DNA from: Yersinia canariae
GTDB lineage: Bacteria; Pseudomonadota; Gammaproteobacteria; Enterobacterales; Enterobacteriaceae
DNA length: 64,000 nt
Direction of reading: 5' to 3'
Assembly: GCF_009831415.1 (NCBI RefSeq)
Contig: NZ_CP043727.1
Coordinates: 2,604,001 to 2,668,000 of the forward strand
Part shown: in pieces, positions 1-8,682 of the stretch
Position numbering within the stretch: position 1 is the stretch's first letter
Layout of the letters: each line of letters opens with the position of its first letter
Notes under the pieces: model-generated
Database searches by the model: none
Told to the model about the DNA's origin: nothing
What the model saw: only the letters and a program-made list of their open reading frames with translations
Translations under genes and position numbers: made by a program

Positions 1-759
1 AGATCGTAGCGTGATATTGCCAAATTCCTCAGGCGAACTGAGCTGGCCTTTAACCAGTAAAGGGTAAGTGACCTGCTGACCTGGTACGGCGGGAGAATCA
101 CCGGTTCGGCCAGGTGATATCTGGGCATTCTCTGCCATTATCGCCTGACTGATATCGCTCACCGTCAGGCTATACTGATTGAGCTTGACCGGGTCGATCC
201 ACACGCGCATGGCTTTTTCCGCCCCAAATAACTGGACACGACCCACACCTTCCACTCGGCGTAATTCTTCAATCATGTTGCGGGACAGATAATCGCTTAA
301 ATCGTGACTCGACATCTCTCCCTGCGTCGAGGAAAGCCCAATAATCATCAGGAAGCCTGAGGATGCCGCTTCAACATTGAGGCCATTTTGTCGTACAACC
401 TGAGGCAGTCTTGGTTCCACTATTTTAATACGGTTTTGAACGTCTACCTGAGCCAGATCGGGGTTGGTTCCGGGCTTAAAGGTGACCGTAATTGTTGCCT
501 GTCCAGTGGTGTCACTGGAGGATTCAAAGTAGATCAAGTTTTTAACTGAAGACAGCTCACGTTCAATCAGCGCAACGACGTTGTTATTCATCATCTCGGG
601 TGTTGAACCCGGATAATTGGCGTATATACTGACGCTTGGCGGTGCCACGGAGGGATAGCGAGCTATAGGCAATTTAGGAATAGCGATAATCCCGAATAGC
701 ACGATAAACACGGCAATAACCCAAGCGAAAACCGGGCGATTAATAAAAAATTGAGGCAT
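1..759 (-). CDS. RND multidrug efflux transporter, N-terminal part (runs off window)
   Basis: This is the inner-membrane proton/drug antiporter of a tripartite efflux pump. The reading frame opens at an ATG (757-759) and stays open for 253 codons to the window edge, so only about a quarter of a protein of roughly 1040 residues is seen. It starts MPQFFINRPVFAWVIAVFI, the usual HAE1/AcrB-family first membrane helix, followed by periplasmic porter-domain sequence (for example YPGSTPEM and SSDTTGQATITVTF). It lies 29 bp downstream of the adaptor gene on the same strand, so the two are co-transcribed. The partner adaptor and the divergent two-component system point to an AdeB/AcrB-like pump. Family is certain; substrate range cannot be read from this fragment. 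Confidence 0.93.
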   Translation of the reverse strand, partial: MPQFFINRPVFAWVIAVFIVLFGIIAIPKLPIARYPSVAPPSVSIYANYPGSTPEMMNNNVVALIERELSSVKNLIYFESSSDTTGQATITVTFKPGTNPDLAQVDVQNRIKIVEPRLPQVVRQNGLNVEAASSGFLMIIGLSSTQGEMSSHDLSDYLSRNMIEELRRVEGVGRVQLFGAEKAMRVWIDPVKLNQYSLTVSDISQAIMAENAQISPGRTGDSPAVPGQQVTYPLLVKGQLSSPEEFGNITLRS

Positions 760-788
760 AGTTAATCCTGATTAAAATGAGAATGCGG

Positions 789-1916
789 TTACTGGTGGGC
801 ACCTTGTGCCAGTTGCAGTGGGAGCCCCTCCTGTAACCTGCCCATGCCTTTGATAACTAATTGGTCACCTGCCTTAAGGCCGTTTGTAATGAAGAACTTA
901 GAACCAATGGCTTCGCCCAGCTCAACCTCAACCGCTTTTGCCTTACCCATCTCGTTGAGCCAGACATATGTCTTATCACCTTCACGCACCACCGTTTCAC
1001 GAGGAACCAACAAACCGTTTTTTTCCAGTAGGCGCGAGATTTTCGCCTGAACATACATGCCCGGAAGTAACGTTCTATCGGGGTTATCAACCAGCAGCCG
1101 CATCACAACATCCCCTGTGCCGGCATCAACGCTGACGCCGGTGAACAGTATCTGTGCCTTGTTACCGTAAGGTGTCCCATCGGCAGAGATAATGGCTGCT
1201 GTAGCTGTATTTTCACGACTGGCTAAGGTGCCCGCAGCGGCGCGTAACGCGTTCATCTGGGCGGCTGGCTGTCGAACATCAACATAGACTTTGTCTATCT
1301 GTTGAACCGTCGCAAGGGGCTGGCTGTCGTTGGCATTGACCAGCGCACCTTCGGTAATGAAGTTCTGGTCAACCCGCCCACTAATGGGGGATTTCACCGT
1401 TGAATAAGACAGGTCCAATTGTCGGCGTTCAAGCATCGAACGGGCCTCTGAGATAGCCGCTTTTGCCTGATCAGCAGCAGAAAGCGCCTCCTCATAATCC
1501 TGGTCGCTGACCGCGCCTGAATGTCTTATCTTCGCAAGACGGTTAGCTTTAGCCTGCAACTGTCGGTAGCTGGCCTGCACTTTTTGCAATGAAGCTGCAG
1601 CACTGTTTACGTCAGCCTTAAACGGTGCGGGATCAATCTGGAATAACGCCTGACCCGGTGTCAATTCACTTCCCTGGCTAAACTTCATTTCAGTGACGAT
1701 ACCGCTTACCTGAGGTCTGATCTGTGCAATACGGTAAGCCGCCACGCGCCCCGGAAAAGTGTGTTCTTGGGATACGGGTTCTGTGATTAGCGTCATCACA
1801 TTCACGGTGGCTGGCATCTCTTGTGTTTGAGTGGCGATTTCGGAACCTGAATCACAGGCTGATAAAAGCCAGAATAGGGATAGCACACTTATTTTCGTCG
1901 TTCGGTTAAGCATCAT
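789..1916 (-). CDS. RND efflux periplasmic adaptor lipoprotein (AcrA/AdeA-like)
   Basis: Membrane-fusion protein that bridges the inner-membrane RND transporter and an outer-membrane channel. With a start at 1916 it is 375 residues. An N-terminal lipoprotein signal ends in L-S-A-C with the lipidated Cys near residue 21. It is followed by the lipoyl/barrel-sandwich region (IRPQVSGIV, KFSQGSELTPGQALFQIDP), an alpha-helical hairpin, and the matching second half (YSTVKSPISGRVDQNFITEG). A longer frame opens upstream at 1976, but its extra N-terminus lacks a ribosome site and would bury the signal peptide. ATGs at 1925, 1916 and 1913 all follow AGGA-type sequence, so the exact start is uncertain. 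No outer-membrane channel gene is seen before the window edge. Confidence 0.9.
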   Translation of the reverse strand: MMLNRTTKISVLSLFWLLSACDSGSEIATQTQEMPATVNVMTLITEPVSQEHTFPGRVAAYRIAQIRPQVSGIVTEMKFSQGSELTPGQALFQIDPAPFKADVNSAAASLQKVQASYRQLQAKANRLAKIRHSGAVSDQDYEEALSAADQAKAAISEARSMLERRQLDLSYSTVKSPISGRVDQNFITEGALVNANDSQPLATVQQIDKVYVDVRQPAAQMNALRAAAGTLASRENTATAAIISADGTPYGNKAQILFTGVSVDAGTGDVVMRLLVDNPDRTLLPGMYVQAKISRLLEKNGLLVPRETVVREGDKTYVWLNEMGKAKAVEVELGEAIGSKFFITNGLKAGDQLVIKGMGRLQEGLPLQLAQGAHQ

Positions 1917-1998
1917 TCCTGTCATTTCCTGATATTTAAAATAGATACCACATGCTAGAATGATTATATAATTCATATGTTTAAATCATGTGTAGGCT

Positions 1999-2018
1999 GT
2001 ATGGAGATGGTGTGGAGA
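1999..2018. promoter_or_regulatory. Direct repeat in efflux/two-component divergent promoter (AdeR-like site)
   Basis: Two near-identical 9-mers, GTATGGAGA (1999-2007) and GTGTGGAGA (2010-2018), start 11 bp apart on the same strand, one helical turn, in the gap between the adaptor gene and the response-regulator gene. From memory, AdeR of Acinetobacter binds a direct repeat built on GTGTGGAG with the same 11-bp period between adeA and adeR. Function here is inferred from that likeness and from the AdeR-like regulator encoded next door. Confidence 0.55.
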
Positions 2019-2050
2019 ACGGCAAAGATGAGCGGATACCTGGAGCAAAA

Positions 2051-2746
2051 ATGAAAAACATCAAAATCCTGTTGGCAGAAGATGAAAACGAAATCGCAGA
2101 AATTCTAACCGCTTATCTGGTGAAAGAAGGTTTTACTGTGGTCAGAGCAAAGGATGGCCTTGAAGCTATTTCACTTTTTTCTGCCGAATCTCCCTCGTTT
2201 GTGATCCTTGATATCAGAATGCCGCATGCTGATGGCTGGCAGGTGCTCAATGAAATCAGACGGGATAATGATGTGCCGATCATGATGCTAACCGCGCTAG
2301 ATGCTGACATCGATAAGATTCAGGCTCTGCGAACGGGAGCCGATGATTACATCGTTAAACCTTTCAACCCTGCCGAGGTAATAGCAAGAATTCGCGTCAT
2401 TTTAAGACGAATGTCTTATCACCGCGCAGATAAAAACCAGCTCTCGTTCAGTACCCGTCATATCGATCTGAACGTAAACCATCACACGGTCATGATTAAA
2501 AATACCCATACCGATATTGGCAGTCAGCTAACGTCAACAGAGTTCAAAATTCTTTTGCATCTTATTCGCTACCCAAAAAGGGTATTTTCGCGCCAGGAAA
2601 TTCTTGATTATTGTCTGCCTGAAGGTGATGCCAGTGAGCGTACCGTTGACAGCCACATCAGTAAACTGAGAAAGAAAATTGAGCAGGCAGGATTATCGTC
2701 TGTACCAGAGAGCATTCGCGGCTTTGGCTATCGATTAGGAGACTAA
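2051..2746 (+). CDS. OmpR-family response regulator (AdeR/BaeR-like)
   Basis: Cytoplasmic transcription regulator of 231 residues. The receiver domain (about 1-120) shows acidic residues LLAEDENE near 8-13, the phospho-acceptor Asp near 54 (FVILDIRMP), the switch Thr near 81 and the conserved Lys near 103 (VKPFNP). A winged-helix effector domain ends with RTVDSHISKLRKKIE and RGFGYRL. Start chosen at ATG 2051 behind GGAG at 2042-2045; the frame opens further upstream at 1988, but that would cover the putative operator. The stretch LTALDADIDKIQALRTGADD closely resembles Acinetobacter AdeR by recollection. It is divergent from the efflux genes and one base from the kinase gene. Inferred role: control of the adjacent RND pump. 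Confidence 0.9.
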   Translation: MKNIKILLAEDENEIAEILTAYLVKEGFTVVRAKDGLEAISLFSAESPSFVILDIRMPHADGWQVLNEIRRDNDVPIMMLTALDADIDKIQALRTGADDYIVKPFNPAEVIARIRVILRRMSYHRADKNQLSFSTRHIDLNVNHHTVMIKNTHTDIGSQLTSTEFKILLHLIRYPKRVFSRQEILDYCLPEGDASERTVDSHISKLRKKIEQAGLSSVPESIRGFGYRLGD

Positions 2747-2747
2747 G

Positions 2748-3800
2748 ATGGTAAAAACGGGCATTCGATATCAGTTGTTCATCCTGACCTCTAAAGTCGC
2801 GCTCAGTACTCTCATACTGCTGTCCATAGTTTATAGCATCTACATCACCGTCTTTGCTGATGGGCGTAATGAATACAGTTGGATACCCACCATCCATGAC
2901 GGGGTTCTCACGCTAATTTCTGGTTTATTATCCTCTGTAGTTGCATTGGGTTTTGCCTGGTCTTTTGCCCGAAAAGTCATTCTGCCACTGAATGCAGTGG
3001 CGGAAAGCGCCTGCAAGATTGCGGAAGGCCAGCTTAGTGAAAGAGCAACACATAGCATTCGGGAAATCAGGGAGGCAGCATTACTGGTCGATGATTTCAA
3101 TGCGATGGCGGACAAGCTGGAAGTGATGTCCAGTGAAATGAAGAAATGGAATGCAGCCATTGCCCATGAACTGAGGACGCCAGTGACCGTTTTACAAGGT
3201 AGGATTCAGGGGATTCTGGATGGCGTGTTTGAAAAAGACGACCGGCAATTTTTGCTCTTGCTCAACCAGGCTGAAGGTTTATCGAGACTTATCGATGATT
3301 TGAGAGTATTGAGCCTTTCTGACAGCGGCCAGCTCTATCTTTATCGTGAAACCGTGCAGATGGACCAGTTGATCGTAACCAGCGTCGAGCTCTTTAGTGA
3401 TGAACTTGAGAGGAAGGGTCTGACACCCACTATCGAAGCTGAGAAAATGACCGGTTTTGTGGACAAAATCCGTATCAGTCAGGTTTTATCAGCGCTGTTG
3501 AGCAATACCATTAAGTATTCTGTTTCCGGTAAAATCCTCATTACTTGTCATTTAATAAATGGCAACATCCGCATGACGGTTGAAGACGAAGGACCAGGAA
3601 TTCCGCCGCAGGACATTTCGGCGATTTTCGACGCTTTTTATCGCGCGAATAATGTACGCTCAGAGAGAACAGATGGCTCAGGCTTGGGGCTGGCCGTAGT
3701 GAGTTCCATCGCAAGAGCACATGGCGGCCAGGTCAGTTGTAGGCGCAGTGGCCTGGGGGGAAGTTGTATTGAGATAGTGTTGCCTGCTGAAATTAACTGA
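2748..3800 (+). CDS. Sensor histidine kinase of the efflux-linked two-component system (AdeS/BaeS-like)
   Basis: Inner-membrane kinase of 350 residues, partner of the preceding regulator; its ATG follows the regulator stop by one base and uses a GGAG site inside the regulator's end. Two membrane helices (about 12-36 and 55-76) enclose a short periplasmic loop of only about 20 residues. They are followed by HAMP-like sequence, the H-box AHELRTPVTVL with His near 140, an N-box around NTIKYS, and ATP-binding glycine boxes (DEGPGIP, GSGLGLAVV). The tiny sensor loop suggests it senses membrane-associated signals, as proposed for intramembrane-type kinases; that is inference. Partner genes suggest control of the divergent RND pump. 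Confidence 0.9.
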   Translation: MVKTGIRYQLFILTSKVALSTLILLSIVYSIYITVFADGRNEYSWIPTIHDGVLTLISGLLSSVVALGFAWSFARKVILPLNAVAESACKIAEGQLSERATHSIREIREAALLVDDFNAMADKLEVMSSEMKKWNAAIAHELRTPVTVLQGRIQGILDGVFEKDDRQFLLLLNQAEGLSRLIDDLRVLSLSDSGQLYLYRETVQMDQLIVTSVELFSDELERKGLTPTIEAEKMTGFVDKIRISQVLSALLSNTIKYSVSGKILITCHLINGNIRMTVEDEGPGIPPQDISAIFDAFYRANNVRSERTDGSGLGLAVVSSIARAHGGQVSCRRSGLGGSCIEIVLPAEIN

Positions 3801-3902
3801 ACTGTCTTCGGCAGGGTTGCTGATAACTGCGTGTTGACTTTACGTTACCGCGACTTTATAGAAGAGGTAAGCAGTTATAAAATTTTCAGGGGAAATTAGC
3901 TC

Positions 3903-4910
3903 ATGCTACTGCAGGATAGTCTTCAACAGGACGTTATTACATCTGTAAAAAAATCACTAACCTTCGATGTTTTGTATCAAGCTATTAGACCTGATATATC
4001 AACGTTTATCGCCGTAAGCGCGAAACTGCCTTTAAAAAACCTTGATGACTGGGAGCGTTTGATCCGTTGGGCGATTTCATCGTCACTTCAAACATTTAAT
4101 CCACAACACGCAAGATTTAAGAATGACTTAATAGGTTCTCTCAAATGGCTGGATATATGTAACGCTGATGGTTTCAGACGGGAGAAAGCATTAAGAACAT
4201 TATCAGGTGGAGCACCAAATAGTTTTTTATTTGCTTTAGTCGTCCGAAAACTTAATGACTGGGTTCCTCAGGTAAGAGAAGCTGCACGCGATGTATTGCC
4301 ATTAATCGCTGAATGCTCAGACCCGGAGATTATTGTTGATGTCTTGTTTATAACACTCCCCTACTGGGATTCATGGGGAAGAATGGGTGATACAGAAAAA
4401 CATATTCTGATGAAAATTATTTTAATGGAGAAAGTAACCGAGTCTCTTAAAAGACGGCTTATTTTGTCCACATCGGGACCTGTTGCCGCTATATTTATGC
4501 AAGCAGGTCGTACAACTGCATTAGACACCTTTCTGACAGAGATTGCAGAATCATCGGTTCAACCATCCCTGCGAGCCAAAGCATATCGTTGCCAGTTTGA
4601 TAGAAAATTTGTTTGGGCTGAGGGGCTGACATGGCAGTGGATTGACAAAGTATATGGCATAAGGCGTAGAGTTCCCGTTTTAAAGGGGCGAATAATAGAC
4701 ACCACAAGACCATTGCTTGAGAATTTAAGAATGGCAACAATTGACCGCTCACCTATGGTTCGGCGTATCGCTGGCGAAATGCTAATCAAGGAATTAGATA
4801 GCATTGGAGATGAAGCATTCAGACTGGCAAAAATCCTAGCATCCGATACATCGCCATCAGTATCGGAAAGAGGGAGGTACGCATTAGCCGACTTAGAAAA
4901 ACGGATGTGA
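3903..4910 (+). CDS. Unrecognised protein with HEAT-like helical repeats
   Basis: A 335-residue soluble protein with no signal peptide or membrane helix. I do not recognise a named family. Two segments look like HEAT or PBS-lyase-type alpha-helical repeats: one near residues 120-140 (WVPQVREAARDVLPLIAEC) and one in the last 60 residues (DRSPMVRRIAGEMLIKEL and a second unit around SPSVSERGRYALADLE). These suggest an alpha-solenoid scaffold for protein binding. No catalytic motif is evident. It sits alone about 100 bp after the kinase gene, in the same direction, on visibly AT-richer sequence, and ends before a strong inverted repeat. It could be a late member of the kinase transcript or an independently acquired gene. 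Function unknown. Confidence 0.75.
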   Translation: MLLQDSLQQDVITSVKKSLTFDVLYQAIRPDISTFIAVSAKLPLKNLDDWERLIRWAISSSLQTFNPQHARFKNDLIGSLKWLDICNADGFRREKALRTLSGGAPNSFLFALVVRKLNDWVPQVREAARDVLPLIAECSDPEIIVDVLFITLPYWDSWGRMGDTEKHILMKIILMEKVTESLKRRLILSTSGPVAAIFMQAGRTTALDTFLTEIAESSVQPSLRAKAYRCQFDRKFVWAEGLTWQWIDKVYGIRRRVPVLKGRIIDTTRPLLENLRMATIDRSPMVRRIAGEMLIKELDSIGDEAFRLAKILASDTSPSVSERGRYALADLEKRM

Positions 4911-4980
4911 TTTTGTAATTACATACAACACGTGTCAATTGTATTGCCTGAGCTAGCTACTGCCATGATGACTGGAAAAC

Positions 4981-5017
4981 ACAGCAGCTCAATAATCAAT
5001 GGTCATTGAGCTGCTGT
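4981..5017. terminator. Convergent hairpin between HEAT-like gene and agaR
   Basis: A perfect 13-bp inverted repeat (ACAGCAGCTCAAT, 4981-4993, pairing with 5005-5017) with an 11-nt loop lies between two convergent genes. Reading on the minus strand the stem is followed by a short T-rich stretch (GTTTTCC), which fits termination of agaR; the plus-strand tail is poorer. Confidence 0.6.
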
Positions 5018-5038
5018 ATTACATTGTCAAAAAACGTT

Positions 5039-5848
5039 TTACTCCCCGACGAGAATAACCTCAATCCCACCTTTACGTAATCCATTCAAACTGTCGACAG
5101 GAATCCCCTTGTCAGTGATAACCATATGTATCCGTTGGGTATCAATAATTTTATGCAAACTAGAACGGTTAAATTTACTGGAGTCTGTGACCACAATAAT
5201 ACGCTCCGCGACCTCACACATCCGGCGGTTTAAACGCGCTTCATCTTCATTATGGGTACTCACGCCACGCTCAAGATCAATGGCATCGACCCCGAGGAAA
5301 AGCATGTCAAAGTGATAGTTTTGCAAGGACTGATCGGCCTGATCACCATAGAAAGACAGAGATTGGCGACGCAAATGCCCACCGGTCATCAGCAATTCCA
5401 CGCCTTCGGCATCCAGCAGCGAGTTCGCAACATTCATCCCATTGGTCATAGCAATAACCTCCTTATGATTGCGCATATGGCGCGCTATTTCATAGGTGGT
5501 CGTGCCCGAATCCAAGATCACGCGATGCCCAGGTTTGATAAGATCAGCAGCAACGCGAGCAATACTGCGTTTTAGAGACGTATTAAGGGCACTTTTATCT
5601 TCTACTGTTGGCTCCACCGCCGGTGTGCCACCATCACACACCAACGCACCACCGTAAGCCCGCACCGCAATCCCTTGCTTCTCCAAAAAAGCCAGATCAT
5701 TACGGATGGTCACTGTAGAAACACCAAAGAATGATGATAAATCGTTAACCTGAACACTTCCCTGCTGGCGCAGACGCTGAATAATCTGCTCACGCCTTTC
5801 ACTTGTACCTGTTATCCGTTTATCCATTGTCGAATCAGTATTGCTCAT
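5039..5848 (-). CDS. agaR: AgaR, DeoR-family repressor of N-acetylgalactosamine genes
   Basis: Cytoplasmic transcription repressor of 269 residues, the same length as E. coli AgaR. The N-terminal DeoR helix-turn-helix covers about residues 15-70 ([19 protein letters not shown], then [17 protein letters not shown]). The C-terminal DeoRC sugar-phosphate sensor domain has the typical [25 protein letters not shown] and [21 protein letters not shown] segments. It is transcribed away from kbaZ, with AgaR-like operators in the shared 250-bp promoter, so it probably represses both itself and the aga genes. The effector is expected to be an amino-sugar phosphate from the pathway. Confidence 0.97.
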   Translation of the reverse strand: MSNTDSTMDKRITGTSERREQIIQRLRQQGSVQVNDLSSFFGVSTVTIRNDLAFLEKQGIAVRAYGGALVCDGGTPAVEPTVEDKSALNTSLKRSIARVAADLIKPGHRVILDSGTTTYEIARHMRNHKEVIAMTNGMNVANSLLDAEGVELLMTGGHLRRQSLSFYGDQADQSLQNYHFDMLFLGVDAIDLERGVSTHNEDEARLNRRMCEVAERIIVVTDSSKFNRSSLHKIIDTQRIHMVITDKGIPVDSLNGLRKGGIEVILVGE

Positions 5849-5865
5849 AGGTGATCCTTTCTAAA

Positions 5866-5889
5866 AGCCTTTCGTTTCATTTCACTTCA
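5866..5889 (+). promoter_or_regulatory. AgaR-like operator 1
   Basis: Contains CTTTCGTTTCATTTCACTTC, a close match to the asymmetric E. coli AgaR operator pattern of TTTC-R-TTTY-R-TTTY repeats. It lies 18 bp upstream of the agaR start codon, a position suited to autorepression. Confidence 0.7.
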
Positions 5890-5962
5890 TCTATTAACAC
5901 CTTTCTTTTGCGGGAAAGCAAGTCTTAACATTGCCGGAAATGGAACTTCTTTCGCCTTAAAA

Positions 5963-5986
5963 AACCTTTCATTATGTTTCTTTTGC
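5963..5986 (+). promoter_or_regulatory. AgaR-like operator 2
   Basis: Contains CCTTTCATTATGTTTCTTTT, fitting the TTTC/TTTY operator pattern with one weak position. It lies in the middle of the divergent agaR-kbaZ promoter region. Confidence 0.55.
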
Positions 5987-6006
5987 GAAACAGATCCCAA
6001 TTCTAT

Positions 6007-6030
6007 TATCTTTCGTTTTGTTTTTATTAC
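6007..6030 (+). promoter_or_regulatory. AgaR-like operator 3
   Basis: Contains ATCTTTCGTTTTGTTTTTAT, matching the AgaR operator pattern, about 70 bp upstream of the kbaZ start, so it probably overlaps the kbaZ promoter. Confidence 0.65.
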
Positions 6031-6044
6031 GTGATAAAGCAGTA

Positions 6045-6068
6045 TTAAATGAAACAAATCGAAAGATA
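6045..6068 (-). promoter_or_regulatory. AgaR-like operator 4 (inverted)
   Basis: On the minus strand this reads ATCTTTCGATTTGTTTCATT, another match to the AgaR pattern, facing operator 3 with a 14-bp gap. The opposed pair ends about 30 bp before the kbaZ start codon and may allow cooperative or looped repression. Confidence 0.65.
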
Positions 6069-6098
6069 ATAAGATATCTAACCCATACGGAGAGGAAA

Positions 6099-7391
6099 GT
6101 GAAACATTTAACCGAGTTTGTGGCTGACCATAAACAGGATACAGGATGTGGCATCTTTGCCGTCTGTTCTGCTCACCCGTTGGTCTTGGAAGCGGCAATG
6201 CGCCATGCACGGGACACAGAATCCATCTTATTAATCGAAGCCACTTCCAACCAGGTAGACCAATATGGTGGCTATACCGGGATGACACCGGCTGATTTTC
6301 GTAGATTCGTTGAACAAATGGCAGATAGCCATCACTTCCCGCGCGACCGGCTGGTTTTAGGAGGAGATCACCTTGGGCCTAATCGTTGGCAAAGCGCCCC
6401 CGCCGCAGAAGCGATGTCACAGGCGGAAGAGCTCATTCGTCACTATGTTGCTGCAGGTTTTAAAAAAATCCATCTCGATTGCAGCATGTCTTGTGCTGAT
6501 GACCCGCAGCCCTTAACCGATGAGATTGTTGCTAGCCGAGCGGCCCGACTGGCCCTCATTGCAGAGCAAACTAGCAAAGAAAAACAAGGCGCATCTGACT
6601 TGGTGTATGTCATCGGAACAGAAGTCCCCGTTCCGGGTGGCGCACATGAAAGCTTGTCTGAGCTGGCTGTCACCTCACCACAAGCAGCAAAAGCAACATT
6701 GGCGGCCCATCGTCACGCATTTGAACAACTCGGGCTTAGTGACCTGTGGCCGCGTATTATTGGGCTGGTTGTCCAACCCGGTGTCGAATTTGACCATACG
6801 CAAGTTATTGATTATCAACCGGAGAAATCACTTGCTCTCAGTCAAATGATTGAAGAGTTTGATACGATGGTCTTTGAAGCTCACTCCACTGATTATCAAA
6901 CTCCGTTTGCTTTACAACAATTAGTCCAACATCACTTCGCTATCTTGAAAGTCGGACCGGCGCTCACTTTTGCTTTACGTGAAACACTATTTTCGCTGGC
7001 CGCCATCGAGCAAGAATTGCGACCAGCACATCAGTGTTCGGGCCTGCGGGATGTACTGGAAACAGTCATGTTAGAGCATCCTGAGCACTGGAAACATCAC
7101 TACCACGGCAATACCGATGCACGCCGTCTGGCCCGTGGCTACAGCTATTCCGATCGCGTTCGCTATTACTGGCCTGATAGCGACATTGACGAGGCGTATT
7201 CCAGATTAGTGAAAAATTTGGCGGATGAATCGATTCCACTGCCGTTGATCAGCCAGTATCTCCCGCTTCAATACGTTAAGGTCCGTGAAGGCCGACTTAT
7301 CGCGACACCACACGAATTGATTATCAACCATATTCAGGATGTCTTGCATCAGTATCATGCTGCCTGTTTGGGAACATCGCCATCCCACTAA
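6099..7391 (+). CDS. kbaZ: KbaZ/AgaZ, tagatose-1,6-bisphosphate aldolase accessory subunit
   Basis: A 430-residue cytoplasmic protein of the GatZ/KbaZ family that stabilises and activates the class II aldolase KbaY, which cleaves tagatose-1,6-bisphosphate. Hallmarks include [48 protein letters not shown] and [12 protein letters not shown]. The frame opens at 6018, but homologues begin VKHLTE, so I chose the GTG at 6099, preceded by GGAGAGG at 6090-6095. The longer version would also overlap operator-like sequence. It is first in the aga operon and is followed 24 bp later by agaV. Confidence 0.95.
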   Translation: MKHLTEFVADHKQDTGCGIFAVCSAHPLVLEAAMRHARDTESILLIEATSNQVDQYGGYTGMTPADFRRFVEQMADSHHFPRDRLVLGGDHLGPNRWQSAPAAEAMSQAEELIRHYVAAGFKKIHLDCSMSCADDPQPLTDEIVASRAARLALIAEQTSKEKQGASDLVYVIGTEVPVPGGAHESLSELAVTSPQAAKATLAAHRHAFEQLGLSDLWPRIIGLVVQPGVEFDHTQVIDYQPEKSLALSQMIEEFDTMVFEAHSTDYQTPFALQQLVQHHFAILKVGPALTFALRETLFSLAAIEQELRPAHQCSGLRDVLETVMLEHPEHWKHHYHGNTDARRLARGYSYSDRVRYYWPDSDIDEAYSRLVKNLADESIPLPLISQYLPLQYVKVREGRLIATPHELIINHIQDVLHQYHAACLGTSPSH

Positions 7392-7415
7392 CACAATGAT
7401 AATAAGGAATAAAAC

Positions 7416-7889
7416 ATGCCAAACATTGTATTAAGCCGTATTGATGAGCGCCTAATTCACGGCCAGGTTGGCGTTCAGTGGGTCGGTTTTTCTGGCGCGA
7501 ATCTGGTTTTGGTCGCCAATGATGAAGTAGCCGAAGACCAGGTTCAGCAAAACCTGATGGAAATGGTTCTGGCGGAAGGAATTGCGGTGCGCTTCTGGCC
7601 CCTGCAAAAAGTTATCGACAACATTCATCGCGCTGCTGATCGCCAGAAAATTTTGCTGGTCTGTAAAAACCCCCAAGATTTTCTGACATTGGTCAATGGG
7701 GATGTTCCCGTGGCTCGTATTAATGTCGGCAATATGCATTATGCCGATGGTAAGCAACAAATAGCGAAAACCGTCTCTGTTGACGATCAGGATATTGAGG
7801 CTTTTTATGGCCTGAGAAAAGCAGGGGTGGAATGTTTTATTCAGGGCGTGCCAACTGAGCCCGCTCAGGATCTCTACAAACTCCTCTGA
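7416..7889 (+). CDS. agaV: AgaV, N-acetylgalactosamine PTS enzyme IIB
   Basis: A 157-residue cytoplasmic phosphocarrier of the mannose/sorbose-type PTS. The phosphorylated His is near residue 15 in SRIDERLIHGQVGVQW, and the sequence has the usual IIB fold through GVECFIQGVPTEP. It transfers phosphate from AgaF to the sugar crossing AgaW/AgaE. It sits 24 bp after kbaZ and 10 bp before agaW within one operon. Confidence 0.96.
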   Translation: MPNIVLSRIDERLIHGQVGVQWVGFSGANLVLVANDEVAEDQVQQNLMEMVLAEGIAVRFWPLQKVIDNIHRAADRQKILLVCKNPQDFLTLVNGDVPVARINVGNMHYADGKQQIAKTVSVDDQDIEAFYGLRKAGVECFIQGVPTEPAQDLYKLL

Positions 7890-7899
7890 GGTATTTTCT

Positions 7900-8682
7900 A
7901 TGGAAATTAGCTTATTACAGGCATTCGCATTGGGGATTCTGGCTTTTATTGCTGGCCTGGATATGTTCAACGGTTTGACGCACATGCACCGCCCCGTCGT
8001 ACTTGGGCCATTGGTGGGCCTCATCCTCGGCGACCTACACATGGGAATACTCACCGGCGGTACTTTGGAGCTGGTCTGGATGGGCCTTGCTCCACTTGCT
8101 GGCGCCCAACCCCCCAATGTGATTATTGGCACCATTGTCGGAACCGCTTTTGCTATCACCGCGGGGGTCAAACCCGAGGTTGCCGTTGGCGTTGCTGTGC
8201 CGTTCGCCGTAGCCGTGCAAATGGGGATCACTTTCTTGTTCTCCATCATGTCCGGCGTGATGGCTCGTTGCGACAAGATGGCGGCAAACGCAGATACCGA
8301 TGGTATTGAACGGGTTAACTATCTGGCCTTATTGGCTCTTGGAACTTTCTATTTTCTGTGTGCATTCTTGCCCATCTATTTTGGCGCTGAGCATGCAAAA
8401 ACAGTCATTGATGTCTTGCCAGCCCGCCTAATCGACGGACTTGGTGTCGCCGGGGGCATCATGCCGGCAATCGGTTTCGCCGTGTTGCTGAAAATAATGA
8501 TGAAAAACGTCTATATCCCCTATTTTATTCTCGGCTTTGTCGCTGCCGCCTGGTTGAAACTCCCTGTGCTGGCAATAGCCGCCGCCGCACTGGCGATGGC
8601 ATTAATTGATTTTATGCGAAAAGACTCCACTCCACAGCAGCCTTCCCGTGCTCAGCAAGAGGAATTCGAAGATGGCATCTAA
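7900..8682 (+). CDS. agaW: AgaW, N-acetylgalactosamine PTS enzyme IIC
   Basis: A 260-residue inner-membrane channel subunit of the mannose-family PTS with several hydrophobic helices. Typical segments are FIAGLDMFNGLTHMHRPVV, GLILGDLHMGILTGGTLELVWMGLAPLAGAQPPN and KPEVAVGVAVPFAV. The gene is full length, unlike the truncated agaW of E. coli K-12. Its end overlaps agaE by 11 nt, implying translational coupling of the two membrane subunits. Confidence 0.95.
   Translation: MEISLLQAFALGILAFIAGLDMFNGLTHMHRPVVLGPLVGLILGDLHMGILTGGTLELVWMGLAPLAGAQPPNVIIGTIVGTAFAITAGVKPEVAVGVAVPFAVAVQMGITFLFSIMSGVMARCDKMAANADTDGIERVNYLALLALGTFYFLCAFLPIYFGAEHAKTVIDVLPARLIDGLGVAGGIMPAIGFAVLLKIMMKNVYIPYFILGFVAAAWLKLPVLAIAAAALAMALIDFMRKDSTPQQPSRAQQEEFEDGI

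Noticed and set aside
1988..2050. Longer N-terminus for the response regulator
   Set aside because: Adds 21 residues not seen in the family, lacks a ribosome site and overlays the direct-repeat operator.
5887..6288. 133-codon minus-strand frame across the agaR-kbaZ gap
   Set aside because: It covers the operator cluster and the start of kbaZ and has no recognisable protein features.
7452..8276. 274-codon frame antisense to agaV and agaW
   Set aside because: Both PTS genes are clearly coding on the plus strand; the antisense translation has no family features.
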